Source: VMFW01 sp038058095 (lineage in GTDB: Bacteria; Patescibacteriota; Minisyncoccia; UBA6257; 2-01-FULL-56-20). From it: a DNA stretch of 12,088 nt. Shown here piece by piece: positions 1 through 5,837 of this stretch. Positions within the stretch are counted from its first letter, which is position 1. The number at the start of each line of letters is the position of its first letter. A model generated the notes under the pieces. The model was not told the DNA's origin. It saw only the letters and a list, made by a program, of their open reading frames with translations, and searched no databases. A program made the translations under genes and the position numbers. The stretch spans positions 1 through 12,088 of the forward strand of contig JBBUBW010000040.1 in assembly GCA_038058095.1 (NCBI GenBank), read 5' to 3'.

Positions 1-516
1 TTAGGAGACCCTAAAGCTCCGAATACTCTAGTGGAATATGGGGATTACCAATGTCCGTGGTGTGGACGCTTCGCTAATGAAGTTGAGCCACTACTTATAA
101 ATACCTACGTTAAAACCGGAAAAGTTAAAGTAATCTACCGTAACTTTCCATTTTTGGGTCCCGAATCTTTCGCCGCCGCGGGAGCCGCTGAATGTGCTAA
201 AAACCAAGGCAAACTTTGGGCTTATCACGACGCCATTTACCGTGAAGAAGATAAAGATAAAGTTGAAAACAATGGTAATCTCAACCAAGACCTATTTGTG
301 AGAATCGCCGCCGAAATTGGCCTCGATAAAACGCAATTTAACACTTGCCTTAGTTCCAATAAATATCAGGACAAAATTAAAGGCGAAGTTGATGCTGCCC
401 GCAAGGTTGGCGTTAACGGCACTCCCGCTCTCTTTCTGAATGGCACGCAAATCGGAGGCTATATCGACTTCCCAACTCTCGACTCTCAAGTTAAAGCTCT
501 CAGTTCTCAAAAATAA
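1..516 (+). CDS. DsbA-family thiol:disulfide oxidoreductase (5' partial)
   Basis: The reading frame is open from base 1, so the gene starts upstream and only the last 171 residues are visible. The first visible residues (LGDPKAPNTLVEYGDY) are the usual opening of a DsbA/DsbG-type thioredoxin domain, followed by the active-site CPWC (C18 and C21 of the visible part). The late GVNGTPALFLNG segment carries the cis-proline loop that faces the active site in this fold. A helical insertion lies between the two, as expected for DsbA. Family members act outside the cytoplasm and oxidise or isomerise disulfides; the signal peptide or membrane anchor must lie upstream of the window. A GTG at 31 could be read as a start, but the conserved domain continues before it. 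Other thiol redox genes follow at 784 and 1066. The family is clear; the exact role (oxidase, isomerase or BdbD-like) is not. Confidence 0.9.
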   Translation, partial: LGDPKAPNTLVEYGDYQCPWCGRFANEVEPLLINTYVKTGKVKVIYRNFPFLGPESFAAAGAAECAKNQGKLWAYHDAIYREEDKDKVENNGNLNQDLFVRIAAEIGLDKTQFNTCLSSNKYQDKIKGEVDAARKVGVNGTPALFLNGTQIGGYIDFPTLDSQVKALSSQK

Positions 517-544
517 ATTCTTATCTCTTGTGTTCTCGGTATTT

Positions 545-572
545 TTGACGCCCTCATCCTTTTGGCTATAAT
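545..572 (+). promoter_or_regulatory. Sigma-A-type promoter for the SPW protein gene, probably leaderless
   Basis: TTGACG (545-550), a 16-base spacer and a perfect TATAAT (567-572). The ATG at 579 begins only 6 bases after the -10 box, so the expected transcript start falls at or next to the start codon. No ribosome binding site is present, which agrees with a leaderless message. Confidence 0.7.
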
Positions 573-578
573 TAGGCC

Positions 579-779
579 ATGTCATTTCTTGATAGAAAAA
601 TTCAAACCGCTTTGGGTCTTTGGATTATACTTTCACCTTGGCTCCTCGGTTTTTCCGATGTTTCTCTGATGAAGTGGAGTAACGTATTAATCGGCACTGC
701 GATTTTTTTAATTAATTTCTGGGTAATTTTTGATCACAAATCAGAATCTAATGGCGATGCCCTAAACCCTAAACCCTAA
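579..779 (+). CDS. Small SPW-motif membrane protein
   Basis: A 66-residue protein with two hydrophobic segments (about residues 10-26 and 35-51). The segment WIILSPWLLGFSD followed by KWSNVLIGTAIF matches the SPW repeat family: the Ser-Pro-Trp triplet is at residues 19-21 and a Trp-Asn pair opens the second helix. Larger members of the family carry two such repeats; this one has a single unit. Its function is not known. The start is fixed by the -10 box 6 bases upstream. The last codons (LNPKP and the stop) are encoded inside a triple CCCTAAA repeat, so the repeat supplies the C-terminus. The glutaredoxin gene starts 4 bases after the stop and is probably co-transcribed. Confidence 0.75.
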   Translation: MSFLDRKIQTALGLWIILSPWLLGFSDVSLMKWSNVLIGTAIFLINFWVIFDHKSESNGDALNPKP

Positions 780-782
780 ACC
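760..782 (+). repeat. Three tandem CCCTAAA units across a stop codon
   Basis: Three perfect CCCTAAA heptamers (760-766, 767-773, 774-780) plus CC. The third unit holds the TAA stop of the SPW protein gene, and the array ends one base before the ATG of the glutaredoxin gene at 784. It matches the plant telomere unit in sequence only. Confidence 0.9.
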
Positions 783-783
783 G

Positions 784-1020
784 ATGCCAGCTATCAAAAT
801 TTATACCGCCCCTAATTGTATCTACTGCAGAATGGCCAAGATGTTTTTTGATAAAAATAATCTTGCCTACGAGGATCACGATATTTCTCGCGACCTAAAA
901 ACTAAAGAAATGGTTTTTCATATGATCGGCGCGATTGGAGTTCCGGTGATCGATGTCGATGGAGAGATATTCGTTGGCTTTGATCGTGATGGTCTCAAAA
1001 AAGTCCTTAATCTTGCGTAA
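784..1020 (+). CDS. Glutaredoxin-like protein, YruB type
   Basis: A 78-residue single-domain glutaredoxin fold. The redox motif CIYC is at residues 12-15 after the first beta strand (AIKIYTAPN). The cis-proline loop is GVPVIDVDG with Pro54, and the segment VGFDRDGL near the end is typical of YruB-type small glutaredoxins. It lacks a signal peptide and so acts in the cytoplasm, where it could reduce protein disulfides or serve as electron carrier. The gene sits 4 bases after the SPW gene and 45 bases before a TrxB/AhpF-type reductase, which makes that flavoprotein its likely electron donor (inference). There is no clear Shine-Dalgarno; the CCCTAAA array occupies that place. NrdH is an alternative name for such proteins, but no ribonucleotide reductase gene is in the window. 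Confidence 0.85.
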   Translation: MPAIKIYTAPNCIYCRMAKMFFDKNNLAYEDHDISRDLKTKEMVFHMIGAIGVPVIDVDGEIFVGFDRDGLKKVLNLA

Positions 1021-1026
1021 TTTAAT

Positions 1027-1058
1027 CTAAAACCTAAAAACTATCACCTAAAACCTAT
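1027..1058 (+). repeat. Degenerate CCTAAAA repeats in the leader of the reductase gene
   Basis: The 45-base gap between the glutaredoxin and reductase genes is almost filled by imperfect copies of CTAAAACCTAAAA and CCTAAAACCTAT. They resemble the CCCTAAA array one gene upstream and take the place where a ribosome binding site would be expected; none is visible. Confidence 0.6.
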
Positions 1059-1065
1059 CCTTATT

Positions 1066-1986
1066 ATGTACGAATTAATTATTATCGGTGGCGGGCCCGG
1101 AGGAGTAGCTGCCGGCGTCTATGCCGCCCGGAAACGCATTAAGACTGCTCTCGTTACGGAATCTTTCGGCGGCCAGTCTTTGGTTTCGGCTGACGTAAGG
1201 AACTGGATTGGTTCTAAATCCATCTCTGGTTTTGATTTAGCTCAAAATTTAGAGAACCATCTTCGCGATCAAGAGGGAATTGATATTTTCGACAGTGAGC
1301 GCGTTTCAAAAATTGAAAAATCCGAAAACGGCTTTGTGGTTAAAACCGAATCTGGAAAACAATACGAAACCAAATATATTCTAACCACCGCCGGCTCCAG
1401 GCGCAGGCGGTTAAATGTTCTCGGCGAAGATAAGCACGAAGGCAAGGGCTTGGCCTACTGCTCTATTTGCGATGCCCCGCTTTTCGAAGGCCAAGTTGTG
1501 GCTGTGATTGGTGGTGGCAACGCCGGCCTCGAAGCCGTTGTTGATCTGCAACCTTTTGCCAAAAAAATCTACCTTTTGGAATATGGCGACTTTCCCAAAG
1601 GCGACCCCATCACTTTTGAAAAAATTCAGAAAGACCCCAAATTTGAATTGATTATAAACGCCCAAACTTTGGAAATCTTAGGCGAAGAAAAACTTACCGG
1701 CGTCAAATATAAAGATTTAAAAACCAACGAAGAAAAAATTTTGGAAGTTGGCGGTGTTTTTGTGGAAATTGGAATTCTTCCTAACTCCGAAATGATGGGC
1801 GACTTGGTCCAAAAAGATAAATTTGGAGATATCGTCGTTGATCACAAAACTCAAAAAACATCAGCCCCCGGCATCTGGGCGGCAGGGGATGTGAGCGATG
1901 TTTTATATAAGCAAAACAACATCTCCGCCGGCGATGCCGTGAAAGCGGTGCTCAACATCTACGACAAGCTCAACAAATCCAAGTAG
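1066..1986 (+). CDS. Thioredoxin reductase-like flavoprotein, closest in motifs to the AhpF C-terminal part
   Basis: A 306-residue pyridine nucleotide-disulfide oxidoreductase of normal TrxB length. Residues 8-13 (GGGPGG) bind the FAD ADP moiety, C132-S-I-C135-D is the redox-active CxxC, residues 149-154 (GGGNAG) form the nicotinamide nucleotide site, and GIWAAGD (269-275) is the second FAD motif. After the nucleotide motif it reads LLEYGDFPKGD, not the HRR-type arginine motif that TrxB enzymes use to bind the NADPH phosphate. This stretch and the later YKDLKT, GVFVEIGILPN and YKQNNISAGDA segments resemble the C-terminal part of AhpF, which prefers NADH. The extra N-terminal thioredoxin-like domains of AhpF are absent. 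The separate glutaredoxin just upstream may do that carrier job. Preference for NADH is inference from the missing arginines. Function as a disulfide reductase is well supported; the partner is not proven. Confidence 0.9.
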   Translation: MYELIIIGGGPGGVAAGVYAARKRIKTALVTESFGGQSLVSADVRNWIGSKSISGFDLAQNLENHLRDQEGIDIFDSERVSKIEKSENGFVVKTESGKQYETKYILTTAGSRRRRLNVLGEDKHEGKGLAYCSICDAPLFEGQVVAVIGGGNAGLEAVVDLQPFAKKIYLLEYGDFPKGDPITFEKIQKDPKFELIINAQTLEILGEEKLTGVKYKDLKTNEEKILEVGGVFVEIGILPNSEMMGDLVQKDKFGDIVVDHKTQKTSAPGIWAAGDVSDVLYKQNNISAGDAVKAVLNIYDKLNKSK

Positions 1987-1989
1987 TTC

Positions 1990-2018
1990 TTGACTTGATT
2001 TATCTCTAGGTCTATAGT
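1990..2018 (+). promoter_or_regulatory. Promoter for the membrane protein gene at 2069
   Basis: TTGACT (1990-1995), a 17-base spacer and TATAGT (2013-2018), starting 3 bases after the reductase stop codon. The predicted leader of about 44 bases contains TGAAAAC (2033-2039) and ends in a strong Shine-Dalgarno AAAGGAGAG (2053-2061). A very similar promoter and leader stands at 8127-8204. Confidence 0.75.
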
Positions 2019-2068
2019 TTCGGTAGAAGAATTGAAAACCAAAAAACCACTAAAAGGAGAGATCAGTC

Positions 2069-2530
2069 ATGGATATCATTTCGGTTTTATTGATCTTGGC
2101 CGGCCTAGTTTCAGCCCATTTTGGAGGTTACCTATTCGGCACCGGTCTTATCGACCAAGAAATATGTGCCGTCGACTTGTTGATGTCTCTCGGACTTCTC
2201 GGATGGGGCACGAACCGTCTTTGGAAAAGAACTTTAGGCCTCATTCCTTTCTTCGAACCGTACTGGTTGGAGAAAGGAAGAGTCTACACTCTTCTTGCCG
2301 AAGTGTTTGTTCCAAAGAACGGCAAGTGGCTGGTTTCTGTCCTCAAGCCCGATGGTTCAGAGTTCGTTTTCTACTCGAGCAAGTCCCTCAAGCTGATACT
2401 GGGAGACAAAACCCAGTTTTCCGTGATCCAGGGTGGTCATGTTGTCCCACTCGACGAAAACACGTGCAGGGCTCCCAGGCCGGATGCCAACAACGCCTCG
2501 CCCTCGCCAGCTCTGACCCCCAGCTCCTAG
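2069..2530 (+). CDS. Unrecognised membrane protein with a two-helix N-terminus
   Basis: A 153-residue protein I do not recognise. Residues 3-26 and about 33-48 are hydrophobic and likely membrane-spanning. They are followed by a basic stretch (NRLWKR), a soluble part of about 70 residues with alternating beta-like pattern (RVYTLLAEVFVP, KWLVSVL, EFVFYSS), and a low-complexity Pro/Ser/Ala tail from about residue 135. The start is set by AAAGGAGAG about 8 bases upstream, one of the few strong Shine-Dalgarno sites in the window. The gene has its own promoter (1990-2018) and terminator (2555-2590), so it is monocistronic. A longer frame beginning at 2032 overlaps it but lacks a ribosome binding site and runs through non-coding repeats. 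Function unknown. Confidence 0.75.
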   Translation: MDIISVLLILAGLVSAHFGGYLFGTGLIDQEICAVDLLMSLGLLGWGTNRLWKRTLGLIPFFEPYWLEKGRVYTLLAEVFVPKNGKWLVSVLKPDGSEFVFYSSKSLKLILGDKTQFSVIQGGHVVPLDENTCRAPRPDANNASPSPALTPSS

Positions 2531-2554
2531 GCGGCTCTCATTTACCAGTACGAC

Positions 2555-2590
2555 AAGGCGCTCCCATCCACGGAGCGCCTTTCCTATTTC
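2555..2590 (+). terminator. Intrinsic terminator after the 2069 gene
   Basis: A perfect 10-bp stem, AAGGCGCTCC (2555-2564) with GGAGCGCCTT (2572-2581), around a 7-base loop, followed by a T-rich run (TTCCTATTTC). Confidence 0.85.
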
Positions 2591-2613
2591 TTTCCCTCGC
2601 CCCCAAGACTTAT

Positions 2614-2823
2614 TTTTACCTGTCCCGTTTTAAAACTGGAGCGAGTATTTCCACTGGGAGCGAGGCTTTTGTTTTAAAAGAGCTCGCGCAGTCCGCAGCG
2701 GGCTTGGTCCCTGAGCTTGTCGAAGGGCCGCCGGGACGAGCGCGCAGGCGGGCTTTAATCGCTGGAATTAAAGAACCGCCGGTCTTTTAAAACAAATAGC
2801 CAAGCGTCCCTTGACAGGTAAAA
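2614..2823. repeat. Nested inverted-repeat element upstream of groES
   Basis: This part of the 420-base gene-free stretch (2531-2950) is built from inverted repeats. The outer pair is 11 bp: TTTTACCTGTC (2614-2624) and GACAGGTAAAA (2813-2823). The inner pair is 14 bp: TTTGTTTTAAAAGA (2668-2681) and TCTTTTAAAACAAA (2783-2796). Also present are a palindrome GTTTTAAAAC (2627-2636), a near-direct repeat ACTGG(G)AGCGAG (2635-2645 and 2653-2664), a hairpin GGCGG/CTTTAAT with ATTAAAG/CCGCC (2747-2780), and the repeat at 2706-2729. There is no open frame with gene-like features and no target-site duplication I can see. It could be a non-autonomous mobile element or a decayed remnant. The right outer arm overlaps the groES -35 box. 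Confidence 0.6.
2706..2729. repeat. Interspersed palindromic repeat of the CCCTGAGCTTGTCGAAGGG type
   Basis: Imperfect palindrome starting GGTCCCTGAGC and ending TCGAAGGGCC. From general knowledge, this short repeat occurs between genes in many unrelated bacteria and, when translated by chance, gives the peptide VPELVEG. Here it lies inside the larger inverted-repeat element. Confidence 0.65.
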
Positions 2824-2839
2824 CCCGGTCGACTACACT
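2811..2839 (+). promoter_or_regulatory. groESL promoter
   Basis: Consensus -35 TTGACA (2811-2816), a 17-base spacer and TACACT (2834-2839). The expected transcript start falls inside the CIRCE operator that begins 1 base after the -10 box, so a bound repressor would block initiation directly. Confidence 0.85.
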
Positions 2840-2840
2840 A

Positions 2841-2867
2841 TTAGCACTCCAAGGTCGGGAGTGCTAA
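2841..2867 (+). promoter_or_regulatory. CIRCE operator (HrcA binding site)
   Basis: TTAGCACTC (2841-2849), 9 bases, GAGTGCTAA (2859-2867): an exact match to the CIRCE consensus with the standard spacing. CIRCE is bound by the heat-shock repressor HrcA. No hrcA gene is in this window, so one is expected elsewhere in the genome. Confidence 0.97.
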
Positions 2868-2950
2868 TAAACCAATATAAAAAAATAACACGCCCCAGTA
2901 TTCGTATCATTAGCATACATTCGTATATTGGTATCGTGTAAGCAAAGCGT

Positions 2951-3241
2951 ATGAATTTCAAACCCCTATCCAATCATGTTTTTCTTGAGCCTCTCGAGGA
3001 AAACAAAACCACCAAGTCCGGTATTGTCATTCCGGATACGGCGGACAAAGAAAAACCCATGCGAGGTAAAGTGCTCGCCATCGGCCCCGGCAAGTTAAAT
3101 GACAAAGGAGAACGAGTAGTTATGTCAGTCAAGGTCGGCGACATCGTCTTGTTTAAAAAATACGGCCCCGACGAGATCGAAATCGAAAGCAAAAAGTATT
3201 TAGTCGGAGACGAAGACGACATCTTAGCAATTATCGAATAA
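2951..3241 (+). CDS. groES: Co-chaperonin GroES
   Basis: A 96-residue protein of normal GroES length. It opens with NFKPLSNHVFLEPLEE, followed by the mobile loop that contacts GroEL (KTTKSGIVIPDTA), then the conserved GKVLAIGPGK, VGDIVLFKKYGPDEI and EDDILAIIE segments. GroES caps the GroEL ring to enclose folding substrates in the cytoplasm. The gene lies 4 bases before groEL and shares its CIRCE-controlled promoter at 2811-2839. The leader between CIRCE and the ATG is about 80 bases and contains two copies of ATTCGTAT (2900-2907, 2919-2926). No good Shine-Dalgarno is seen before the ATG; the start is chosen by alignment to the family N-terminus. Confidence 0.97.
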   Translation: MNFKPLSNHVFLEPLEENKTTKSGIVIPDTADKEKPMRGKVLAIGPGKLNDKGERVVMSVKVGDIVLFKKYGPDEIEIESKKYLVGDEDDILAIIE

Positions 3242-3245
3242 CACT

Positions 3246-4913
3246 ATGGCCAAACAAATATTATTTAACGAAGCTGCTCGAACCGAGCTCAAAAAAGGAA
3301 TCGATAAGCTCGCCGAAGCTGTCCGCATGACTTTAGGTCCTCGCGGCCGCGCGGTGGTTATTGAGAAATCCTATGGCGCCCCGCAAGTTACTTTTGACGG
3401 CGTCACTGTAGCTAAAGAAATAGAACTCAAGGGCAAATACGAAAATTTAGGCGCCGAGTTTATTAAGCAAGCCGCCGAAAAAACTAACGACAACGTTGGC
3501 GATGGCACCACCACCTCCGTGGTTTTAGCCCACGCCATGATCGACGAAGGTGAAAAAATCATTCGCGAGAAGGGTTTTAACGTCATTCAATTGGCGGACG
3601 AGCTTAAATCCGCGAGCAAGGAAGTTCTAAAAAGCCTTGAAAAACAGCGCGAACTCATCAACGACAACAAAAAAATTCAAGAAGTTGCCACCCTCTCCTC
3701 TAAGGATGTGGAGATCGGTAAGCTTATCGCCGACGTGATGGAGAAAATCGGCAAAGAAGGCGTGGCCACCATCGAAGACTCAAACACCATCGGCAACTCC
3801 CACGACATCGTCAAAGGTATGCAGTTCGATCGTGGCTACATCTCGCCTTATATGATTACCAATCAAGAAAGAATGGAAGCTGAGCTCGAAGATCCATATA
3901 TTTTGGTAACCGACAAGAAAATTTCTTCTATTAGCGAACTTCTTCCGATTTTGGAAAAAGTGGTGGCTAGCGGCAAAAAAGAATTATTTATTATCGCGGA
4001 AGAAGTTGAAGGCGAAGCTTTGGCCACCTTGGTGGTTAACAAGCTCCGAGGCATCTTTAGCGTTTTAGCCGTGAAGGCTCCCGGGTTTGGCGACCGCCGA
4101 AAAGAAATGCTTCAGGACATCGCGGTTGTAACCGGCGCTGAGTTTATTTCCGAAGAGCTGGGAAAGAAACTGGAGAATATTGAAATCTCGCATCTCGGCC
4201 ATGCGCATCGTGTTGTTTCCGACAAAGACAAAACTACCATCGTCGACGGCAAAGGCGATAAGAAAAATATCGATGCCCGCACCGCCCAAATTAAATCTCA
4301 AATCCAAAAAACCGAATCCGACTTCGACAAAGAAAAACTTCAGGAACGTTTGGGTAAACTCTCTGGTGGTGTGGCTGTTATCAAAGTTGGCGCTCCGACC
4401 GAATCCGCTCAAAAAGAATTGAAGCAAAGAGTTGAAGACGCCGTAGCCGCCACTCGCGCCGCTATGGAAGAGGGAATCGTGCCCGGCGGAGGCATCGCGC
4501 TCTTTAACGCCGACCTCTCTGCCTCGAGCGCTTCTTCGCAAAGCAGGCCAATAATAGAAGCTGTTAATCAAATCTTGAAGCGCGCCCTGGAAGCTCCGCT
4601 TATCGCTATCATCGACAACAGCGGTGAATCTCACAGCAAGGTAATTCAGGAATTAAGAGCTGAAAAACAAAAAGGTAATCCTTGGCTCGGCTTTAACGCT
4701 ATGATCAACAAAATCGGCGACCTAAAAGAAGCCGGCATCATTGACCCGCTTAAAGTCACTAAAACCGCTTTTACTAACGCCATCTCGGTAGCCGCTAATT
4801 ACTTAACCATCGGCGCCGCTATCGCCACTCTCCCTGAAAAGAAAGATAACCCAATGGGCGGCGGTATGCCCGGAGGTATGGGTGGAATGGGCATGGGCGA
4901 TATGGATATGTAA
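3246..4913 (+). CDS. groEL: Chaperonin GroEL
   Basis: A 555-residue protein of normal chaperonin length. It starts AKQILFNEAARTELKKGIDKLAEAV, with the nucleotide-binding TLGPRGR and VGDGTTT segments (Asp86 equals Asp87 of E. coli). The catalytic aspartate is in RVEDAVAATR (Asp398, the same number as in E. coli), followed by EEGIVPGGGIAL. The C-terminus is the flexible Gly-Met tail (MGGGMPGGMGGMGMG), here ending in DMDM. GroEL forms the double-ring ATP-driven folding chamber with GroES. The gene starts 4 bases after groES in the same operon, so heat shock through HrcA/CIRCE probably controls both. Nothing key is missing. A strong terminator follows at 4937-4964. Confidence 0.98.
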   Translation: MAKQILFNEAARTELKKGIDKLAEAVRMTLGPRGRAVVIEKSYGAPQVTFDGVTVAKEIELKGKYENLGAEFIKQAAEKTNDNVGDGTTTSVVLAHAMIDEGEKIIREKGFNVIQLADELKSASKEVLKSLEKQRELINDNKKIQEVATLSSKDVEIGKLIADVMEKIGKEGVATIEDSNTIGNSHDIVKGMQFDRGYISPYMITNQERMEAELEDPYILVTDKKISSISELLPILEKVVASGKKELFIIAEEVEGEALATLVVNKLRGIFSVLAVKAPGFGDRRKEMLQDIAVVTGAEFISEELGKKLENIEISHLGHAHRVVSDKDKTTIVDGKGDKKNIDARTAQIKSQIQKTESDFDKEKLQERLGKLSGGVAVIKVGAPTESAQKELKQRVEDAVAATRAAMEEGIVPGGGIALFNADLSASSASSQSRPIIEAVNQILKRALEAPLIAIIDNSGESHSKVIQELRAEKQKGNPWLGFNAMINKIGDLKEAGIIDPLKVTKTAFTNAISVAANYLTIGAAIATLPEKKDNPMGGGMPGGMGGMGMGDMDM

Positions 4914-4936
4914 ATTGCAGAAAATCAGAACGTAGC

Positions 4937-4964
4937 CAAAAACCCGCTAGGAAGCGGGTTTTTG
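4937..4964 (+). terminator. Terminator of the groESL operon
   Basis: A 12-bp perfect stem, CAAAAACCCGCT (4937-4948) with AGCGGGTTTTTG (4953-4964), with AGGA loop. The A and T runs at the stem base mean it can work in both directions. Confidence 0.9.
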
Positions 4965-4991
4965 ATTCCTGTTTTTGAATCACGCTATAAT
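4962..4991 (+). promoter_or_regulatory. Promoter for the secreted protein gene at 5003
   Basis: TATAAT (4986-4991) with a weaker -35 TTGATT (4962-4967) at 18 bases, overlapping the groESL terminator. The ATG at 5003 is 11 bases past the -10 box, which leaves a leader of only about 5 bases. Confidence 0.6.
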
Positions 4992-5002
4992 ATAACTAAT
5001 CT

Positions 5003-5731
5003 ATGCCAAAAAAAATTACTATATTAATCATCGCTGTCGCAGTCATTGTTGGTGGAACGTATTACCTTATCCATAAAAATTCTCAATCCCGAGAAGCCGC
5101 CCGCAAATTAGAACTCGGTGTTAGCTTGCCGAGCGAAAACGGACTAAAAACTTATCGCAACGATGGGCTCGGCATCGAATTCAAATATCCCGCGAGCTGG
5201 CCGGATTTAACTATTAGAAGACAAAGCGAAGATCAAAGTCTGGCTTCGTATCGAGGAACCCAAATATCAGCTTCTTGCAGCAGTCCCAACTGCGCCTTCA
5301 ACCTGCTCGCCTACACTCCTGATTATGTTTTTATGGGTATGGATAGCGGCGGCGAAATTTCCTACCTCGGTTTGGATATCGAGTCCAGACGCCTAGTATG
5401 CTCTTATTACTCTCTTGCTAAAGATTGTAAAAGTTTCGAGATTCAGGGAAGAAAAGCTGTCGTCGCTTATCAGGATTATGCCGTTGCCGGCGTCTCTCAT
5501 CGTGTGAGCAAGATTTTTTTGATAGAAAATTCAAACCACAAATTCGCCGGCATAGTTTTAGAAGCGAAGTTACATAGCCTCGACCGGCAGTCCGCGGTTA
5601 ATAAAACCGAAAACGCAGCTTACGCAAAATACGCCAAAGAAAAACTATCCCGTAACGATTTAAGCGCGGAAGATAAAAATATGCTCAAATCTTTTGGCGG
5701 TATCGTCTCCTCACTAAAATTCCTCAACTAA
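5003..5731 (+). CDS. Membrane-anchored extracytoplasmic protein of unknown function, four cysteines
   Basis: A 242-residue protein. Residues 1-4 are basic (MPKK) and residues 5-23 form one hydrophobic helix without a lipobox, so an uncleaved N-terminal anchor is likely, with the rest outside the membrane. The exported part begins after a short charged linker and contains LGIEFKYPASW, a motif seen at the start of PsbP-like or similar small secreted domains. The rest has beta-type alternation. Cysteines at 92, 97, 133 and 142 are the only ones and sit in two close pairs, so two disulfides are plausible. That would make the protein a possible client of the DsbA-type protein at the start of the window (inference). 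I cannot assign a function. A -10 box directly upstream, with almost no leader, supports the chosen start. Confidence 0.8.
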   Translation: MPKKITILIIAVAVIVGGTYYLIHKNSQSREAARKLELGVSLPSENGLKTYRNDGLGIEFKYPASWPDLTIRRQSEDQSLASYRGTQISASCSSPNCAFNLLAYTPDYVFMGMDSGGEISYLGLDIESRRLVCSYYSLAKDCKSFEIQGRKAVVAYQDYAVAGVSHRVSKIFLIENSNHKFAGIVLEAKLHSLDRQSAVNKTENAAYAKYAKEKLSRNDLSAEDKNMLKSFGGIVSSLKFLN

Positions 5732-5814
5732 AATCCGCAACGAAAAACTGGCGGTTTAATATAGTAAGCGCCTGGGGTATTTTGGAACAATATGCTATAA
5801 TAATCTTAAGTCGT

Positions 5815-5820
5815 TATAAT
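5815..5820 (+). promoter_or_regulatory. Candidate -10 box before the membrane protein gene at 5838
   Basis: TATAAT at 5815-5820, 17 bases before the ATG; a second TATAAT is at 5796-5801. Neither has a convincing -35 box at the right distance, so only the -10 elements are supported. Confidence 0.4.
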
Positions 5821-5837
5821 TAATTATTAATAAAAAA

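Noticed and set aside
31..516. GTG at 31 as a true start of the DsbA-type gene
   Set aside because: The codons before it already encode the conserved LGDPKAPNTL opening of the domain, so the gene continues upstream of the window.
760..782. Eukaryotic telomere or assembly contamination
   Set aside because: Only three units are present and they are embedded between, and partly inside, normal bacterial genes on one operon.
2032..2790. A 252-codon + strand frame overlapping the 2069 gene
   Set aside because: It has no ribosome binding site, is rich in Arg, Pro and Ser as chance frames are, runs through a terminator and the repeat element, and ends in the VPELVEG peptide that the interspersed repeat gives by chance. 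The 2069 frame has a strong Shine-Dalgarno and membrane helices.
4065..4634. A 189-codon - strand frame opposite groEL
   Set aside because: It is the mirror of a strongly conserved coding gene, with no promoter, ribosome site or recognisable domain.
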